In this document: piece after piece, positions 15,176-22,468 of the stretch | Numbering within the stretch: the first letter of the stretch is position 1 | Layout: each line of letters opens with the position of its first letter | IMG/VR virus record: IMGVR_UViG_3300043313_000661 | Span: 1-46,186 of that record | Length of the DNA: 46,186 bases | Strand: one strand, 5' to 3' | DNA from: a virus | Notes under the pieces: model-generated | Told to the model about the DNA's origin: nothing | What the model saw: only the letters and a program-made list of their open reading frames with translations | Database searches by the model: none | Made by a program: the position numbers and the translations under genes

Positions 15176-17669
15176 CGGGGGTATTCGCCTGCCAGTTCTT
15201 CGGCCGCCACTCGATCCAGGCCGTCTTGCACAGCTCAATGCTGGGCTCGTTCGGGCCTGTCTCGGCCTCGGTATCGCCAGGGATCGGTACACCCTGGATG
15301 GAAGCGAATCGCTCCCTGAGGGTGCCGAGCTTCTGCGGGAACCAATAGACCCGACGACCGCCCGCGTCTCGTAGGGGCCGCGACTGCAAGGTACCCATCT
15401 CGCTCCCGAACATCTCCTTGAGCCGCTTCGCGATCAGCTCATTCGGCAGCTCGGGTGTCCGCGGTCGGATCTTCTGATACAGCTCATTAAACCCAGCATT
15501 GAATGACCGCTCACCCTCCTTGGGGAAAGGCGAGTCGAAGGTCCAGCTGGGGTGCTCGGAGTGGATGTAGCCCCGCGACAGCATGATCTGCATCACCCGC
15601 TGCTCGGCTGAGAGATCCCCTGTGCGATAGTCCTCCTTGCGACCATCGCTTTCGCTCGTGTTGGTCAGCTCCTGATAGGTGACCGGGTAGTCCTCAAAAT
15701 ACTGCCGCATGGCCAGGAGGAAGGGTGAGCCGGCCCACAGCTGCGCCCGCACCATGTCCGTCTCGGCCGTGCGCTGGCGCTGATAAGCGAGCCATTCCTC
15801 GCTCGTGAGCCCCAGGCTGTACTGCGTCGGTGTGCGGATGATGTAGAGCGTGCGATCGATCTCGCCCGGCTCGTTGAGCTTCGGCTCGGGCTTGTTGGTC
15901 AGGTAGATCGGCGTGCCGAGCACCCAGTACATGCCCTTGGTCCCGTACTTGGGATTGAGGTGCATGTAGCCTTCACGATGGAGCTTCTTCGCCAGCATGA
16001 AGTCAGGGATGGCGTCGGCCTCTTCGATGACCAGCAGTGCAGCTCCGATCAGCGAGGATAGGGCGTGGTTGCCCTCGAACACGTCCTTGATGTTATCGGT
16101 CCTCACGCCAGGGCCGAGCAGCGCCCGCAGGAACTCGACGAAGAAGGTCGACTTACCGATGCCCTGGCCGCCCGCCAGCGCCAGCGCGAACTGCGGCTTC
16201 TTGAGCGGGTTCTGGATCCTGTAGGCGATCAGCTGCTTGATCTTGGCGATGTGGAACGGATTGTTGGTGAACCAGCTCAGCATCCAGTCGAGGTAGGCGA
16301 CGTAGCTCTCGTAGCCCTCCACACGGTCGTTCACGAGCGGGGTCGCCCAGCCAGGAGCGGTGTTGACGAGGACGTGGTTCGTCTCCCCTGGCACAGGCTC
16401 GGTCGCCAGGGTTCCGTTCGGTCGTTGGTAGAGGAAGCCGCCCTGTGTGTAGCCAGGGATCGACACGGCGTCGTCGGCCTGCCGGCGGGTCATGCGGTTC
16501 TGCAGGATGGTGAACACCGGCAGCCGCTTCTTGCCGAACTGGACCGTCTCCTTGCGCCGCTTGGCCATGGCTGCGTAGTCGTAGAGGACCAGCTCGGTGC
16601 TGCCTGACGCCCGGCTCAGATCAACACAGCTGGCGGCCGCGTTGTGGAGGAAGATGACCTCGTCCTGCATGGCGTCGAGCGGGCCGCGGTCGTAGCCGTG
16701 GAGCATGCTGCGCAGGCACTCGACCGGCCTCTCTCCGATCGCCTGGGCGAGCTGCCCGTAGCCTCCCATCGACTCGCGCCCGAAGTCGTCCTCGAACACC
16801 TTCCAGCGGACCTTCGGCTCGTTGTCGTCGCGGATGATCTCGCTATAGATCCGCCGGGCGTCGTCGCGGGTGAGCCCACCCTTGCCCTCGGTTTCGGTCG
16901 TCTCGACCTCATGGCGCAGCGCGCTCGAGATCCGCAGCGCCGAATCGTTGCGCATGCCCTCGACGAAGATCGGCGCCACGGCGATGCGCAGGCTGGCGCA
17001 CCAGACGGCCTTCGCCAGATCGGGGAGAGCGAGCGGCTGCAGGTGTGGATCGATCTTCTCGGCCGGCGGATTGAAGAAGCGGACGTAGTCGCCGTCAGGG
17101 TAGATGTTGCCGGGCATGAAGACGGACTTGAACGAGCCCTGCTTGGCCGGAAAACGTATCTCGAGCTTCACCTTGAACGGCCCGCACACGCACTCGAACG
17201 CTAAGTTGCTGAGCCGGCCCCGCTGCTCGTCGAGAGAGATGTTGTCGTCGGGCTTGATGTGCACGAGCCAGTGCGCTGTGCCGCCGAGCGAGTGGCGGCC
17301 CCAGTGGTTGCGCATGTCCCCGGTGATGAGCCGCAGCTCCTCGCGGAAAGGCCGGAAGCAGAGGTCGTCGGCCAGGGCCTTTTGCTCGAGGGTCCACCCC
17401 AGCGGTTTCAGCCCTGGATCGTCGAGGAGCCGGACGTCGAGATCGAGGTCGACGACGTGGGGCTTGAGCGTGCCGATCAGATTGTAGCGGGACTGGTCGG
17501 AGCCTTCCGTGGCCCAGGCGACCGGGTCGGTGACCACCGTCGCCGCGGAGATCTTATCTATGAGGACTTTGCCTTCGGCATAGTAGGCCGGGGCCAGTGC
17601 CCAGGGCTTGATGAGCCCAGCCATCAGCTTGCGCTGAACGAATATGCCGGATGTGGGATTCACCTTCAT
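15147..17669 (-). CDS. Primase / superfamily 3 helicase
   Basis: An 840-residue replication protein. The N-terminal third has VVDLDLDVR (about 72-80), TAHWLVHIK (131-139) and LEIRFP, a layout compatible with an archaeo-eukaryotic-type primase. The C-terminal half carries an ATPase: Walker A AGGQGIGKST (499-508, K506), Walker B LLVIEEAD (545-552) and PIYLTNKPEP as a sensor-like segment, as in DUF5906/SF3 helicases. It should prime and unwind at the phage origin. The ATG at 17669 has GGGAG 7 bases upstream, which decides it over a frame start at 17717. Confidence 0.85.
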   Translation of the reverse strand: MKVNPTSGIFVQRKLMAGLIKPWALAPAYYAEGKVLIDKISAATVVTDPVAWATEGSDQSRYNLIGTLKPHVVDLDLDVRLLDDPGLKPLGWTLEQKALADDLCFRPFREELRLITGDMRNHWGRHSLGGTAHWLVHIKPDDNISLDEQRGRLSNLAFECVCGPFKVKLEIRFPAKQGSFKSVFMPGNIYPDGDYVRFFNPPAEKIDPHLQPLALPDLAKAVWCASLRIAVAPIFVEGMRNDSALRISSALRHEVETTETEGKGGLTRDDARRIYSEIIRDDNEPKVRWKVFEDDFGRESMGGYGQLAQAIGERPVECLRSMLHGYDRGPLDAMQDEVIFLHNAAASCVDLSRASGSTELVLYDYAAMAKRRKETVQFGKKRLPVFTILQNRMTRRQADDAVSIPGYTQGGFLYQRPNGTLATEPVPGETNHVLVNTAPGWATPLVNDRVEGYESYVAYLDWMLSWFTNNPFHIAKIKQLIAYRIQNPLKKPQFALALAGGQGIGKSTFFVEFLRALLGPGVRTDNIKDVFEGNHALSSLIGAALLVIEEADAIPDFMLAKKLHREGYMHLNPKYGTKGMYWVLGTPIYLTNKPEPKLNEPGEIDRTLYIIRTPTQYSLGLTSEEWLAYQRQRTAETDMVRAQLWAGSPFLLAMRQYFEDYPVTYQELTNTSESDGRKEDYRTGDLSAEQRVMQIMLSRGYIHSEHPSWTFDSPFPKEGERSFNAGFNELYQKIRPRTPELPNELIAKRLKEMFGSEMGTLQSRPLRDAGGRRVYWFPQKLGTLRERFASIQGVPIPGDTEAETGPNEPSIELCKTAWIEWRPKNWQANTPVDSGNKPDY

Positions 17670-17684
17670 TAAACAGCTCCCGCA

Positions 17685-17703
17685 AGCCGCGTTAAACGCG
17701 GCT
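17685..17703 (-). promoter_or_regulatory. Stem-loop directly before primase ribosome binding site
   Basis: A 7-bp perfect stem AGCCGCG/CGCGGCT with a 5-base loop, followed within a few bases by GGGAG and the ATG at 17669. No convincing -10 lies before it. It could be a translational operator, or another case of the hairpin-then-SD arrangement used elsewhere in this genome. Confidence 0.45.
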
Positions 17704-17796
17704 GGGTTTGGCCTCACTTTCCGCGAGCGGTTGTGGCGCCCGCGGGGAAATCTCAGAGTGCGTCGGGGGTTAACTCAAGTCAATCCATACATCTAG

Positions 17797-17825
17797 TTGA
17801 CACCCGCCCTGGATGCGCATATCTA
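17797..17825 (+). promoter_or_regulatory. Sigma-70-like promoter facing right, antisense
   Basis: TTGACA (17797-17802), exactly 17 bp, then TATCTA (17820-17825). It reads rightward, against the leftward gene at 17823-18065, and meets a terminator-like hairpin about 85-115 bases later. Together they would give a short antisense or regulatory RNA. Confidence 0.45.
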
Positions 17826-18065
17826 GGTCAAGTGCCAACGAGGTACTTTAGCTGGGACGGTCCCCCAACCCGGCGGGTTTGGCCCCTCGTTTGAGTCACG
17901 TTGTGGTAAAGGGTCGTCCTCTTCCTGGGGGCGGCCCTTTTCGCGTTTCAGCCTCTCCCTCAAGCGCGCGTTCTCGATCTTGAGCGTGCGCACTTCAAAG
18001 CGCAACAGCTCGATCTCGCGCAGCACCTGCCGCCCGAGGTTACTCACCTCGACGATCTTGGACAT
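17823..18065 (-). CDS. Small coiled-coil protein
   Basis: An 80-residue protein whose ATG overlaps the upstream stop. Residues 1-45 form a strong amphipathic helix, likely a coiled coil (VLREIELLRFEVRTLKIENA). The rest is charged and Pro-rich with no fold evident. The 3' half lies over a terminator-like hairpin and an opposing promoter, so that half may be constrained as RNA rather than protein. Function unknown. Confidence 0.6.
   Translation of the reverse strand: MSKIVEVSNLGRQVLREIELLRFEVRTLKIENARLRERLKREKGRPQEEDDPLPQRDSNEGPNPPGWGTVPAKVPRWHLT
17908..17941 (+). terminator. Terminator-like hairpin, both strands
   Basis: AAAGGGTCGTCC (17908-17919) pairs with GGGCGGCCCTTT (17929-17940) through 12 pairs including two G-U, followed by another T. 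A similar structure forms on the minus strand inside the gene at 17823-18065. It could end the short rightward transcript from 17797. Confidence 0.4.
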
Positions 18066-18298
18066 CAATTGCGAGGCGTATCGAGGCCGAGCGACATGAG
18101 CACGCGCATCATCTGCATGTTGCGCTCGATCTTCTGCTCGTCCAGATCACGCTGACCCTGGAGGTAGCCATGGAACAGGTGGAGCATGGCGTGCAGCTGG
18201 GCGTTCTCCTTGCCCAGTTTCACATAGGCCTCGCTCAGCTCAGCAAAGCCCGCGCACGGGTCGCCGCCGTCCGGCATCTGGCAGTCGGGGTGCTTCAT
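18065..18298 (-). CDS. Small helical hypothetical protein
   Basis: A 77-residue protein from the ATG at 18298, with GAGG upstream. A short N-terminus has two Cys (DCQMPDGGDPC). It is followed by one long helix (FAELSEAYVKLGKENAQLHA) and a C-terminal helix. An open frame continues upstream to 18355 but passes through the structured tRNA-like element, so the 18298 start is preferred. Function unknown. Confidence 0.6.
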   Translation of the reverse strand: MKHPDCQMPDGGDPCAGFAELSEAYVKLGKENAQLHAMLHLFHGYLQGQRDLDEQKIERNMQMMRVLMSLGLDTPRN

Positions 18299-18315
18299 AG
18301 AGGCCTCATGATGAG

Positions 18316-18450
18316 TGGTGGGACCGCGGCGCGTGACGGGATCGAACCGCCACACCCGTCACTGTTGGGCAACTAGCGCCTACCTGGGCTTGTCAGGTCA
18401 AAGGGGCAGAGGTTCACAGATACCCTCCCTACCCTAGTGGCCGCGGCCCC
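18316..18450 (-). ncRNA. tRNA-like structured element ending in CCA
   Basis: On the minus strand a gene-free stretch begins GGGGCCGC (18450-18443) and ends GCGGTCCC followed by ACCA (18327-18316), giving an 8-pair acceptor-like stem with encoded CCA. Inside are a canonical T-arm sequence GGCGG-TTCGATC-CCGTC (18351-18335), a competing 8-bp stem GTGACGGG/CCCGTCAC, and a 5-bp stem with a 7-base loop ACCTG-ACAAGCC-CAGGT (18398-18382). At about 135 bases it is too long for a normal tRNA, and I could not draw a full cloverleaf or name an anticodon. It may be a decayed tRNA, an interrupted tRNA or a tRNA mimic. Confidence 0.45.
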
Positions 18451-18455
18451 ACCTC

Positions 18456-18671
18456 TCATCGGTGCAGCTCGCTCGGTCGGATCGCGCGGGCCCGCTCCTC
18501 GTCCGTCGCCATGCGCAGATCGAGGTTGTCGTCGAAGACCGACAGCTCGTTGCACTCGGTGCACAGCCACATCATCGACGGAGCCGGTACTCGTGGCTCC
18601 GTCGAGACGATGAGCTTGTGGGCGAGGTAGCACGTCGGGCAGACGATCTCCTTGTGCGAGAGGACCGTCAT
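18456..18671 (-). CDS. Small zinc-ribbon protein
   Basis: A 71-residue protein with CPTC (residues 11-14) and CTEC (37-40), a typical small zinc ribbon, followed by an acidic/basic tail. The ATG at 18671 overlaps the upstream gene's stop. Function unknown; such proteins are common in phage early regions and may bind nucleic acid. Confidence 0.7.
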   Translation of the reverse strand: MTVLSHKEIVCPTCYLAHKLIVSTEPRVPAPSMMWLCTECNELSVFDDNLDLRMATDEERARAIRPSELHR

Positions 18672-19006
18672 CCGAGGCGCGTCTCCAACAGGTCGAGGAT
18701 ACGGCCCATGTGGTCGATCCTCGAACGCATGTTGCGAGCGGCCTTGCCTGCGATGATCAGGCGGCCATCGTTCTCGTCAGGCAGCTCCATAGGCGTCCAA
18801 TTCGCATGCTCCCCGAGCAGATGCCCTGCGAGGCGATCGAAGCGCTCCTGCAGCTCTGTGAGCGCCTGTGAGGCGTCCGCGATGCTGCTGAACAGGGGCG
18901 CCTCCGGTGCCGGTTCAGCCCCCTTCAGGCTCGGCGGCACGCGGAAAGGAACGGTCGGTCGGACGATGTTGCCGATCTCCCGCTCGAGGTCTGTGCCGCC
19001 GCTCAT
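18668..19006 (-). CDS. Hypothetical helical protein
   Basis: A 112-residue protein starting with ATGA overlap. The N-terminus is Pro-rich; residues about 40-110 are helical (DASQALTELQERFDRLAGHL, ARNMRSRIDHMGRILDLLE). It looks like many small phage proteins of unknown role. No motif recognised. Confidence 0.65.
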   Translation of the reverse strand: MSGGTDLEREIGNIVRPTVPFRVPPSLKGAEPAPEAPLFSSIADASQALTELQERFDRLAGHLLGEHANWTPMELPDENDGRLIIAGKAARNMRSRIDHMGRILDLLETRLG

Positions 19007-19296
19007 GCCGCAGCACTCATGCCAGGACGCCTGAACACGCGGCGCGCGGGCTGCTCCGGCTCCTTCACCGGAGGCCGGCCACGACGCGGCGCATCCTTGG
19101 GCCGCACCGAATCCGCGTTGAACTCGCCCTTCTGCTGCAGATCGTAGAAGTAGGCGTCGAGCGCGCGACGGATGTGCTCCTGCTGCGCGAGGCCGCTCTG
19201 GTGCGAGAGCGCCTCGAGCTTCACTTTGGTCTTCGGCGGGATCCGAAGCGCGGTAATCGCGAGCTTCGTTCCCGCCGGCTTGAACGGCCTAGCCAC
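19003..19296 (-). CDS. Ribbon-helix-helix protein with AT-hook-like motif
   Basis: A 97-residue protein from a GTG at 19296. Residues 12-48 (KLAITALRIPPKTKVKLEAL, then helix QQEHIRRALDAYF) fit a ribbon-helix-helix fold. A later RRGRPPVKE matches an AT-hook. Both bind DNA, so this is a good candidate for the regulator of the divergent promoter pair at 19.9 kb. It is second from the start of the leftward operon, where an early regulator would be expected. Confidence 0.7.
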   Translation of the reverse strand: MARPFKPAGTKLAITALRIPPKTKVKLEALSHQSGLAQQEHIRRALDAYFYDLQQKGEFNADSVRPKDAPRRGRPPVKEPEQPARRVFRRPGMSAAA

Positions 19297-19867
19297 GGGT
19301 CTTCTCCTGTCTGATGAGTTGCGCGAGCTTCTCGAGAAGCACCGCGACCGAGTCCCACAGCTGCGCGTCGGCGTTGCCGCCGAGTGCTGCCGGCGGGAGC
19401 TGCCCAGGTCCGTTACCGATCCCTGACGTCGGCGTGCCGGGCTTGGGGCCCGCTACGACCGTCCCTGGGGGCAGGGGCGCGTCGGCAGGCACGCCCGGCT
19501 GTTGCGGGGCCTGCTTGCGGCGCGTGCGCGTCTTGGCCGGCTCCTCGGGCTTGGGCGCATCGGCGCCAACCGTCGCGGCATAGGCCTTCTGTGCTTCACG
19601 GAAGGCTTGGGCGAGGAGCTTGTGCTCGTGCTTCGAGTCGCCAACCGAGATGCTGTACAATTCGCTGTCGGGATCAAACCCGAACTTGTACATCGGGGCC
19701 TGATTGACGGCCTGATAAGCGCGCACCTCGTCGAGCGCTTCCTGCTCGGATGGGGCTGGAAACTCCAGCTCATCTTCGCCGGGGCCCATGTTCAAGACTG
19801 CGACCCAGAGATCGCCCTCTTTTTCGAGACGCGCGTTGAGCTTCTGGGCTTCTGCTGAAAGGTCCAC
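19289..19867 (-). CDS. First gene of leftward operon, unknown function
   Basis: A 192-residue protein from a GTG at 19867 with AGGAG 7 bases upstream. Residues 1-100 look folded (LWVAVLNMGPGEDELEFPAP, KHEHKLLAQAFREAQKAYA). A basic patch KTRTRRK and a long Pro/Gly linker follow, then a C-terminal helix (LWDSVAVLLEKLAQLIRQEK). Being first behind the leftward promoter suggests an early role. No family recognised. Confidence 0.7.
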   Translation of the reverse strand: MDLSAEAQKLNARLEKEGDLWVAVLNMGPGEDELEFPAPSEQEALDEVRAYQAVNQAPMYKFGFDPDSELYSISVGDSKHEHKLLAQAFREAQKAYAATVGADAPKPEEPAKTRTRRKQAPQQPGVPADAPLPPGTVVAGPKPGTPTSGIGNGPGQLPPAALGGNADAQLWDSVAVLLEKLAQLIRQEKTRG

Positions 19868-19891
19868 TTGTTCACTCCTATTCGGATGGTT

Positions 19892-19920
19892 TATCTGAGG
19901 GGCTTGGCGCTATATGTCAA
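19892..19920 (-). promoter_or_regulatory. Leftward early promoter
   Basis: Minus strand: TTGACA (19920-19915), 17 bp, CAGATA (19897-19892), or AGATAA with 18 bp. It stands back to back with the rightward promoter, with the two -35 boxes 28 bp apart. It should drive the 19867-to-6074 operon. Unlike the rightward leaders it has no obvious 5' hairpin. Confidence 0.6.
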
Positions 19921-19948
19921 GTGAGAATAGCCCGCACGTTACAGTTGA

Positions 19949-20015
19949 TTGACAGTTATATGCATTAATGATATACTCCTTGCACAGTCGAGATCCCGAC
20001 TGAAGGAGAACTGTC
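19949..20015 (+). promoter_or_regulatory. Rightward promoter P1 with 5' hairpin leader
   Basis: TTGACA (19949-19954), 17 bp, TATACT (19972-19977): a near-consensus sigma-70 promoter. Seven bases after the -10 starts CA, then stem-loop CAGTCG-AGATCC-CGACTG (19985-20002), then GGAG and ATG at 20016. A direct repeat ACAGTT-N5-ACAGTT overlaps the -35. Confidence 0.8.
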
Positions 20016-20231
20016 ATGTACGTCAAGGTCTATTTCCCCGGCGGCAGCGCCACTGTCAAAGAGATGACGCCCAAGCAAATGCGTCAGGCTCAGCGCCTCA
20101 ACCCGCAGCGCACGTTCCTGCCCATCACCGGCCAGGAGGCCCACAACTGGGTCCGCAACGGCGGCGTGCACTCCACCCCGCTCTACGTCAACGAGGATGG
20201 CCGCATCCGCTACGCGAAGGACATGTCATGA
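20016..20231 (+). CDS. Early small protein, first gene of P1 operon
   Basis: A 71-residue basic protein with GGAG 7 bases before its ATG. Segments such as MYVKVYFPGGSATVKEMTP and TPLYVNEDGRIRYAKD suggest a small beta-rich fold. Function unknown. As the first gene behind the strongest rightward promoter it is a candidate host-takeover protein. Confidence 0.7.
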   Translation: MYVKVYFPGGSATVKEMTPKQMRQAQRLNPQRTFLPITGQEAHNWVRNGGVHSTPLYVNEDGRIRYAKDMS

Positions 20232-20434
20232 GCTACAAGCCTGAAGTCAAAACCCCCGGCAGCGGCTGGTCTGGCAACGCCACCCGCTTCGCCACGCAGG
20301 AGGAGGCCGAAGGCTACGTCTTCGACCTCATGATGCGCTGGACCGCCGTCGAAGACACCCGCGTCGTCGAGAGCGACGACCCCGTGCGGTGCAAGTGGAG
20401 CGTCACTGTCGGCCTCGTGTGGCTCGACCGATGA
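20228..20434 (+). CDS. Early small protein
   Basis: A 68-residue protein starting in an ATGA overlap. The layout GWSGNATRFATQEEAEGYVF and VESDDPVRCKWSVTVG resembles small phage proteins carrying a Trp/Phe-rich 'sTRFaT..eA' motif, usually of unknown function. The C-terminus of the gene at 23190 has a similar flavour (WAVREGS..GPFETAKDAW). No role can be assigned. Confidence 0.65.
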   Translation: MSYKPEVKTPGSGWSGNATRFATQEEAEGYVFDLMMRWTAVEDTRVVESDDPVRCKWSVTVGLVWLDR

Positions 20435-20631
20435 GCACGCGATTCCCCAAGGCCGACGTCACCGTCACGCTCACGGGCGAGGAATGGACCACCATCCTCG
20501 GTGTCCTCACCTGGGTGGACGCCACCACCCGCGATGCTGCGCTCTCCCCCAAGGGGCGAGCTGTCTACCACCGCGCAGGCAACAAGCTCGGAGAGCAGGT
20601 TCTGGCCGCACAGAAGAGGATCAACTCGTGA
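20431..20631 (+). CDS. Early small protein
   Basis: A 66-residue protein starting in an ATGA overlap. It has a strand (ADVTVTLTGEEWTTIL) followed by helices. No motif. It lies in the tightly coupled five-gene operon that ends at the terminator at 21041. Confidence 0.65.
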   Translation: MSTRFPKADVTVTLTGEEWTTILGVLTWVDATTRDAALSPKGRAVYHRAGNKLGEQVLAAQKRINS

Positions 20632-20861
20632 GTATCCACCAGATCTTCGGCTACACGATCGAGACGGAGTTCGATCTCAAGCCGATCCCCGATCGCTCGT
20701 TCGATTGGCAGGCGACCCTCGACACCTACGACGGTGCGCCTGATGCCGGCTATCAGCCGGTGGGCTTCGGACGCACCGAGCAGGAGGCGATCGACGCCAT
20801 CCTCGAGGACATCGAGGAGCACACGCAAGGCGCCCTCGCCTGGGATGGTGACCGCTCATGA
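20628..20861 (+). CDS. Early small protein
   Basis: A 77-residue acidic protein from a GTG at 20628 (GTGA overlap). The middle SFDWQATLDTYDGAPDAGYQ and the helix EQEAIDAILEDIEEHT suggest a small alpha/beta fold. It is strongly negative overall, which is seen in some DNA-mimic and anti-defence proteins, but that is speculation. Confidence 0.6.
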   Translation: MSIHQIFGYTIETEFDLKPIPDRSFDWQATLDTYDGAPDAGYQPVGFGRTEQEAIDAILEDIEEHTQGALAWDGDRS

Positions 20862-21028
20862 CCCCGGCACAGTTCGACGCCCTGGTGACGCTGATCACGG
20901 TCATGAACGGACATCTCGCGGAGATGCACGCGCATCCCAACGATCGGCCTCGCCGCAAGGCCATTCAGCGGGAGCTGGACGAAGCCATCGAGGAAACCCG
21001 CAAGATCCTCGTCGATGAGGCGACGTAA
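20858..21028 (+). CDS. Small helical protein (56 aa)
   Basis: A 56-residue protein starting in an ATGA overlap and ending just before the terminator. It is mainly two helices (TPAQFDALVTLITVMNGHLA and KAIQRELDEAIEETRKIL). Coupling and the clean fit between the upstream gene and the terminator support it as real despite its size. Confidence 0.65.
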   Translation: MTPAQFDALVTLITVMNGHLAEMHAHPNDRPRRKAIQRELDEAIEETRKILVDEAT

Positions 21029-21185
21029 GAAAGACACAAGGGCCCCGCTTCGGCGGGGCCTTTTTCGTAGGCCTCGAGCGCGCCGCCTCTTCATGTGGCT
21101 CGTGCGCCATCGCGAGGCCTTCGAACACCGCAACCGCCGCCTTATCCGCGTCCGCTGGGATCGAGACTATAAACATAACGTTTAA
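21015..21185 (+). CDS. Possible Arg-rich small frame through a terminator
   Basis: A 56-codon frame from the ATG at 21015, inside the previous gene, running through the terminator stem and ending at 21185. It encodes a very Arg-rich peptide (MRRRKKDTRAPLRRGLFRRP) and then a more ordinary tail. No good ribosome binding site. It would be translated only if transcription passes the terminator, and may be chance in GC-rich DNA. Confidence 0.25.
   Translation: MRRRKKDTRAPLRRGLFRRPRARRLFMWLVRHREAFEHRNRRLIRVRWDRDYKHNV
21041..21065 (+). terminator. Intrinsic terminator
   Basis: Perfect 8-bp stem GGCCCCGC/GCGGGGCC with a TTCG tetraloop (21041-21060), followed by five T. It closes the P1 operon. Confidence 0.92.
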
Positions 21186-21367
21186 CGTTTGGCGGCCCGC
21201 TCCAGTTTCAAAGCGTAGACCTTGAACTTCTTTCCTTGTTTCGTGAGCCGACAAATAGCCTCGACAAGATCTTCCTTCGTCGCATCGCGTAGCTTGAGGC
21301 CGGGCTTCACTTCGTAATCGAGAAGATTCTCAGGCATCGGAGGTGGGGCAGGCGGCAGTCGTGACAT
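21182..21367 (-). CDS. Small leftward gene between early units
   Basis: A 61-residue protein from the ATG at 21367 with GGGAG upstream. The N-terminus is Pro-rich (MSRLPPAPPPMPENL), followed by a compact basic domain (GLKLRDATKEDLVEAICRLT, KFKVYALKLERAAKR). It is the only leftward gene in the early rightward cluster. A TATAAC lies about 45 bases upstream of the ATG, but I see no matching -35. Function unknown. Confidence 0.6.
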   Translation of the reverse strand: MSRLPPAPPPMPENLLDYEVKPGLKLRDATKEDLVEAICRLTKQGKKFKVYALKLERAAKR

Positions 21368-21434
21368 TAAAAACTCCCATGGTTATGCTGGACCTCGGTC
21401 GATACAGACTGTTATACCCAAAGGCAAGCACAAA

Positions 21435-21529
21435 GGGGGTGCGGCAATATGTCCATTGACATCGTGATGGTTATCTGACATAATAGCTACACGGTCGAGA
21501 TTGGCTCCACCGAGAGAAGGAACTAGGTC
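21435..21529 (+). promoter_or_regulatory. Rightward promoter P2 with half-site array and 5' hairpin
   Basis: GGGGTGCG is followed by GGCA-ATA-TGTC (21443-21453), then TTGACA (21456-21461), 17 bp, and CATAAT (21479-21484). Five bases later CA begins the hairpin CGGT-C-GAG / CTC-C-ACCG (21492-21512), then AAGGA and ATG at 21530. TGTC and the GACA inside the -35 form an inverted pair. Confidence 0.8.
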
Positions 21530-22408
21530 ATGAACATCAATCACTCCACGTCTGCTCGCATCGCTCGCTTTGGCCGCGGTGCTGTTGTCCTCCGCGGTCG
21601 CGGCGAGGCCCTCGACGGTCACACGCTGCGGATGGGCGCCCCCACCCTCTTCGCGGACTCGAAGCACAGCTCGAGGAGCGAGCGCTACGCTCACATCCCC
21701 ACGTACGAGGTGCTCTCGGCCCTCTCCAAGGAAGGCTTCGATCCGTACGAGGTGCGTGTGGGCGGTTCGGGCGATCTCGACAAGCGCAACCACACGAAGC
21801 ACCTCATCCGCCTCCGTCACCGTGGCACCGAGCTGCGCGTGGGTGGGTCGGTCCCCGAGGTGCTCCTGCTGAACTCGCACGACGGCACCAGCGCCTACAA
21901 GCTGATGCACGGCATGTTCCGCATGGTGTGCTCGAACGGGCTCGTGACCGCCGACGAGCTGACCGAGCTGCGCGTCCCGCACAAGGGCGACGTCGTGTCG
22001 AAGGTCATCGAGGGCACCTATCAGGTGCTGAACCAGAGCGGTCGCATCGCCGCGCAAGTGCAGGAGCTGCAGGCGATCACGCTCTCGCGTGCTGAGCAGC
22101 TCGCCTTCGGTGAGAGCGCGGCCATGCTGCGCTGGGCGCCGGACGAGAACGGCTCCTCGACGGTTCCCGTGCGGGCTGAGCAGGTGGTCTACCCGCGCCG
22201 CTCCGAGGACGCGCGTAGCGACCTCTGGTCGACGTTCAACGTGGCGCAGGAGAACCTGCTCAACGGCGGGCTCAACTACTCCACCCGCAACGCGCGAGGC
22301 ACCCTCACGCACCGGCAGGCGCGCCCCGTGCAGGGGATCGACCAGAACACCTCGCTCAATCGAGCGCTGTGGGCCCTCGCGGCCAAGATGGCCGAACTGA
22401 AGGCCTAA
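21530..22408 (+). CDS. DUF932-like protein
   Basis: A 292-residue protein of the DUF932 type (phage/plasmid proteins of unknown biochemical role). Typical segments are HIPTYEVLSALSKEGFDPYE, RLRHRGTELRVGGSVPEVLLLNSHDG, YKLMHGMFRMVCSNGLV and NLLNGGLNYSTRNARGT. It is the sole gene of a transcript with its own promoter P2 and its own terminator, so it is probably made early and in quantity. Confidence 0.85.
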   Translation: MNINHSTSARIARFGRGAVVLRGRGEALDGHTLRMGAPTLFADSKHSSRSERYAHIPTYEVLSALSKEGFDPYEVRVGGSGDLDKRNHTKHLIRLRHRGTELRVGGSVPEVLLLNSHDGTSAYKLMHGMFRMVCSNGLVTADELTELRVPHKGDVVSKVIEGTYQVLNQSGRIAAQVQELQAITLSRAEQLAFGESAAMLRWAPDENGSSTVPVRAEQVVYPRRSEDARSDLWSTFNVAQENLLNGGLNYSTRNARGTLTHRQARPVQGIDQNTSLNRALWALAAKMAELKA

Positions 22409-22425
22409 ACCCTCACCACCTACAG

Positions 22426-22453
22426 GGCCCCGCTTCCGAGCGGGGCCTTTTTT
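22426..22453 (+). terminator. Intrinsic terminator
   Basis: Perfect 9-bp stem GGCCCCGCT/AGCGGGGCC with a TCCG loop (22426-22447) followed by six T. The stem is nearly the same as the one at 21041. Confidence 0.92.
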
Positions 22454-22468
22454 CGTTGGAGATCCACC

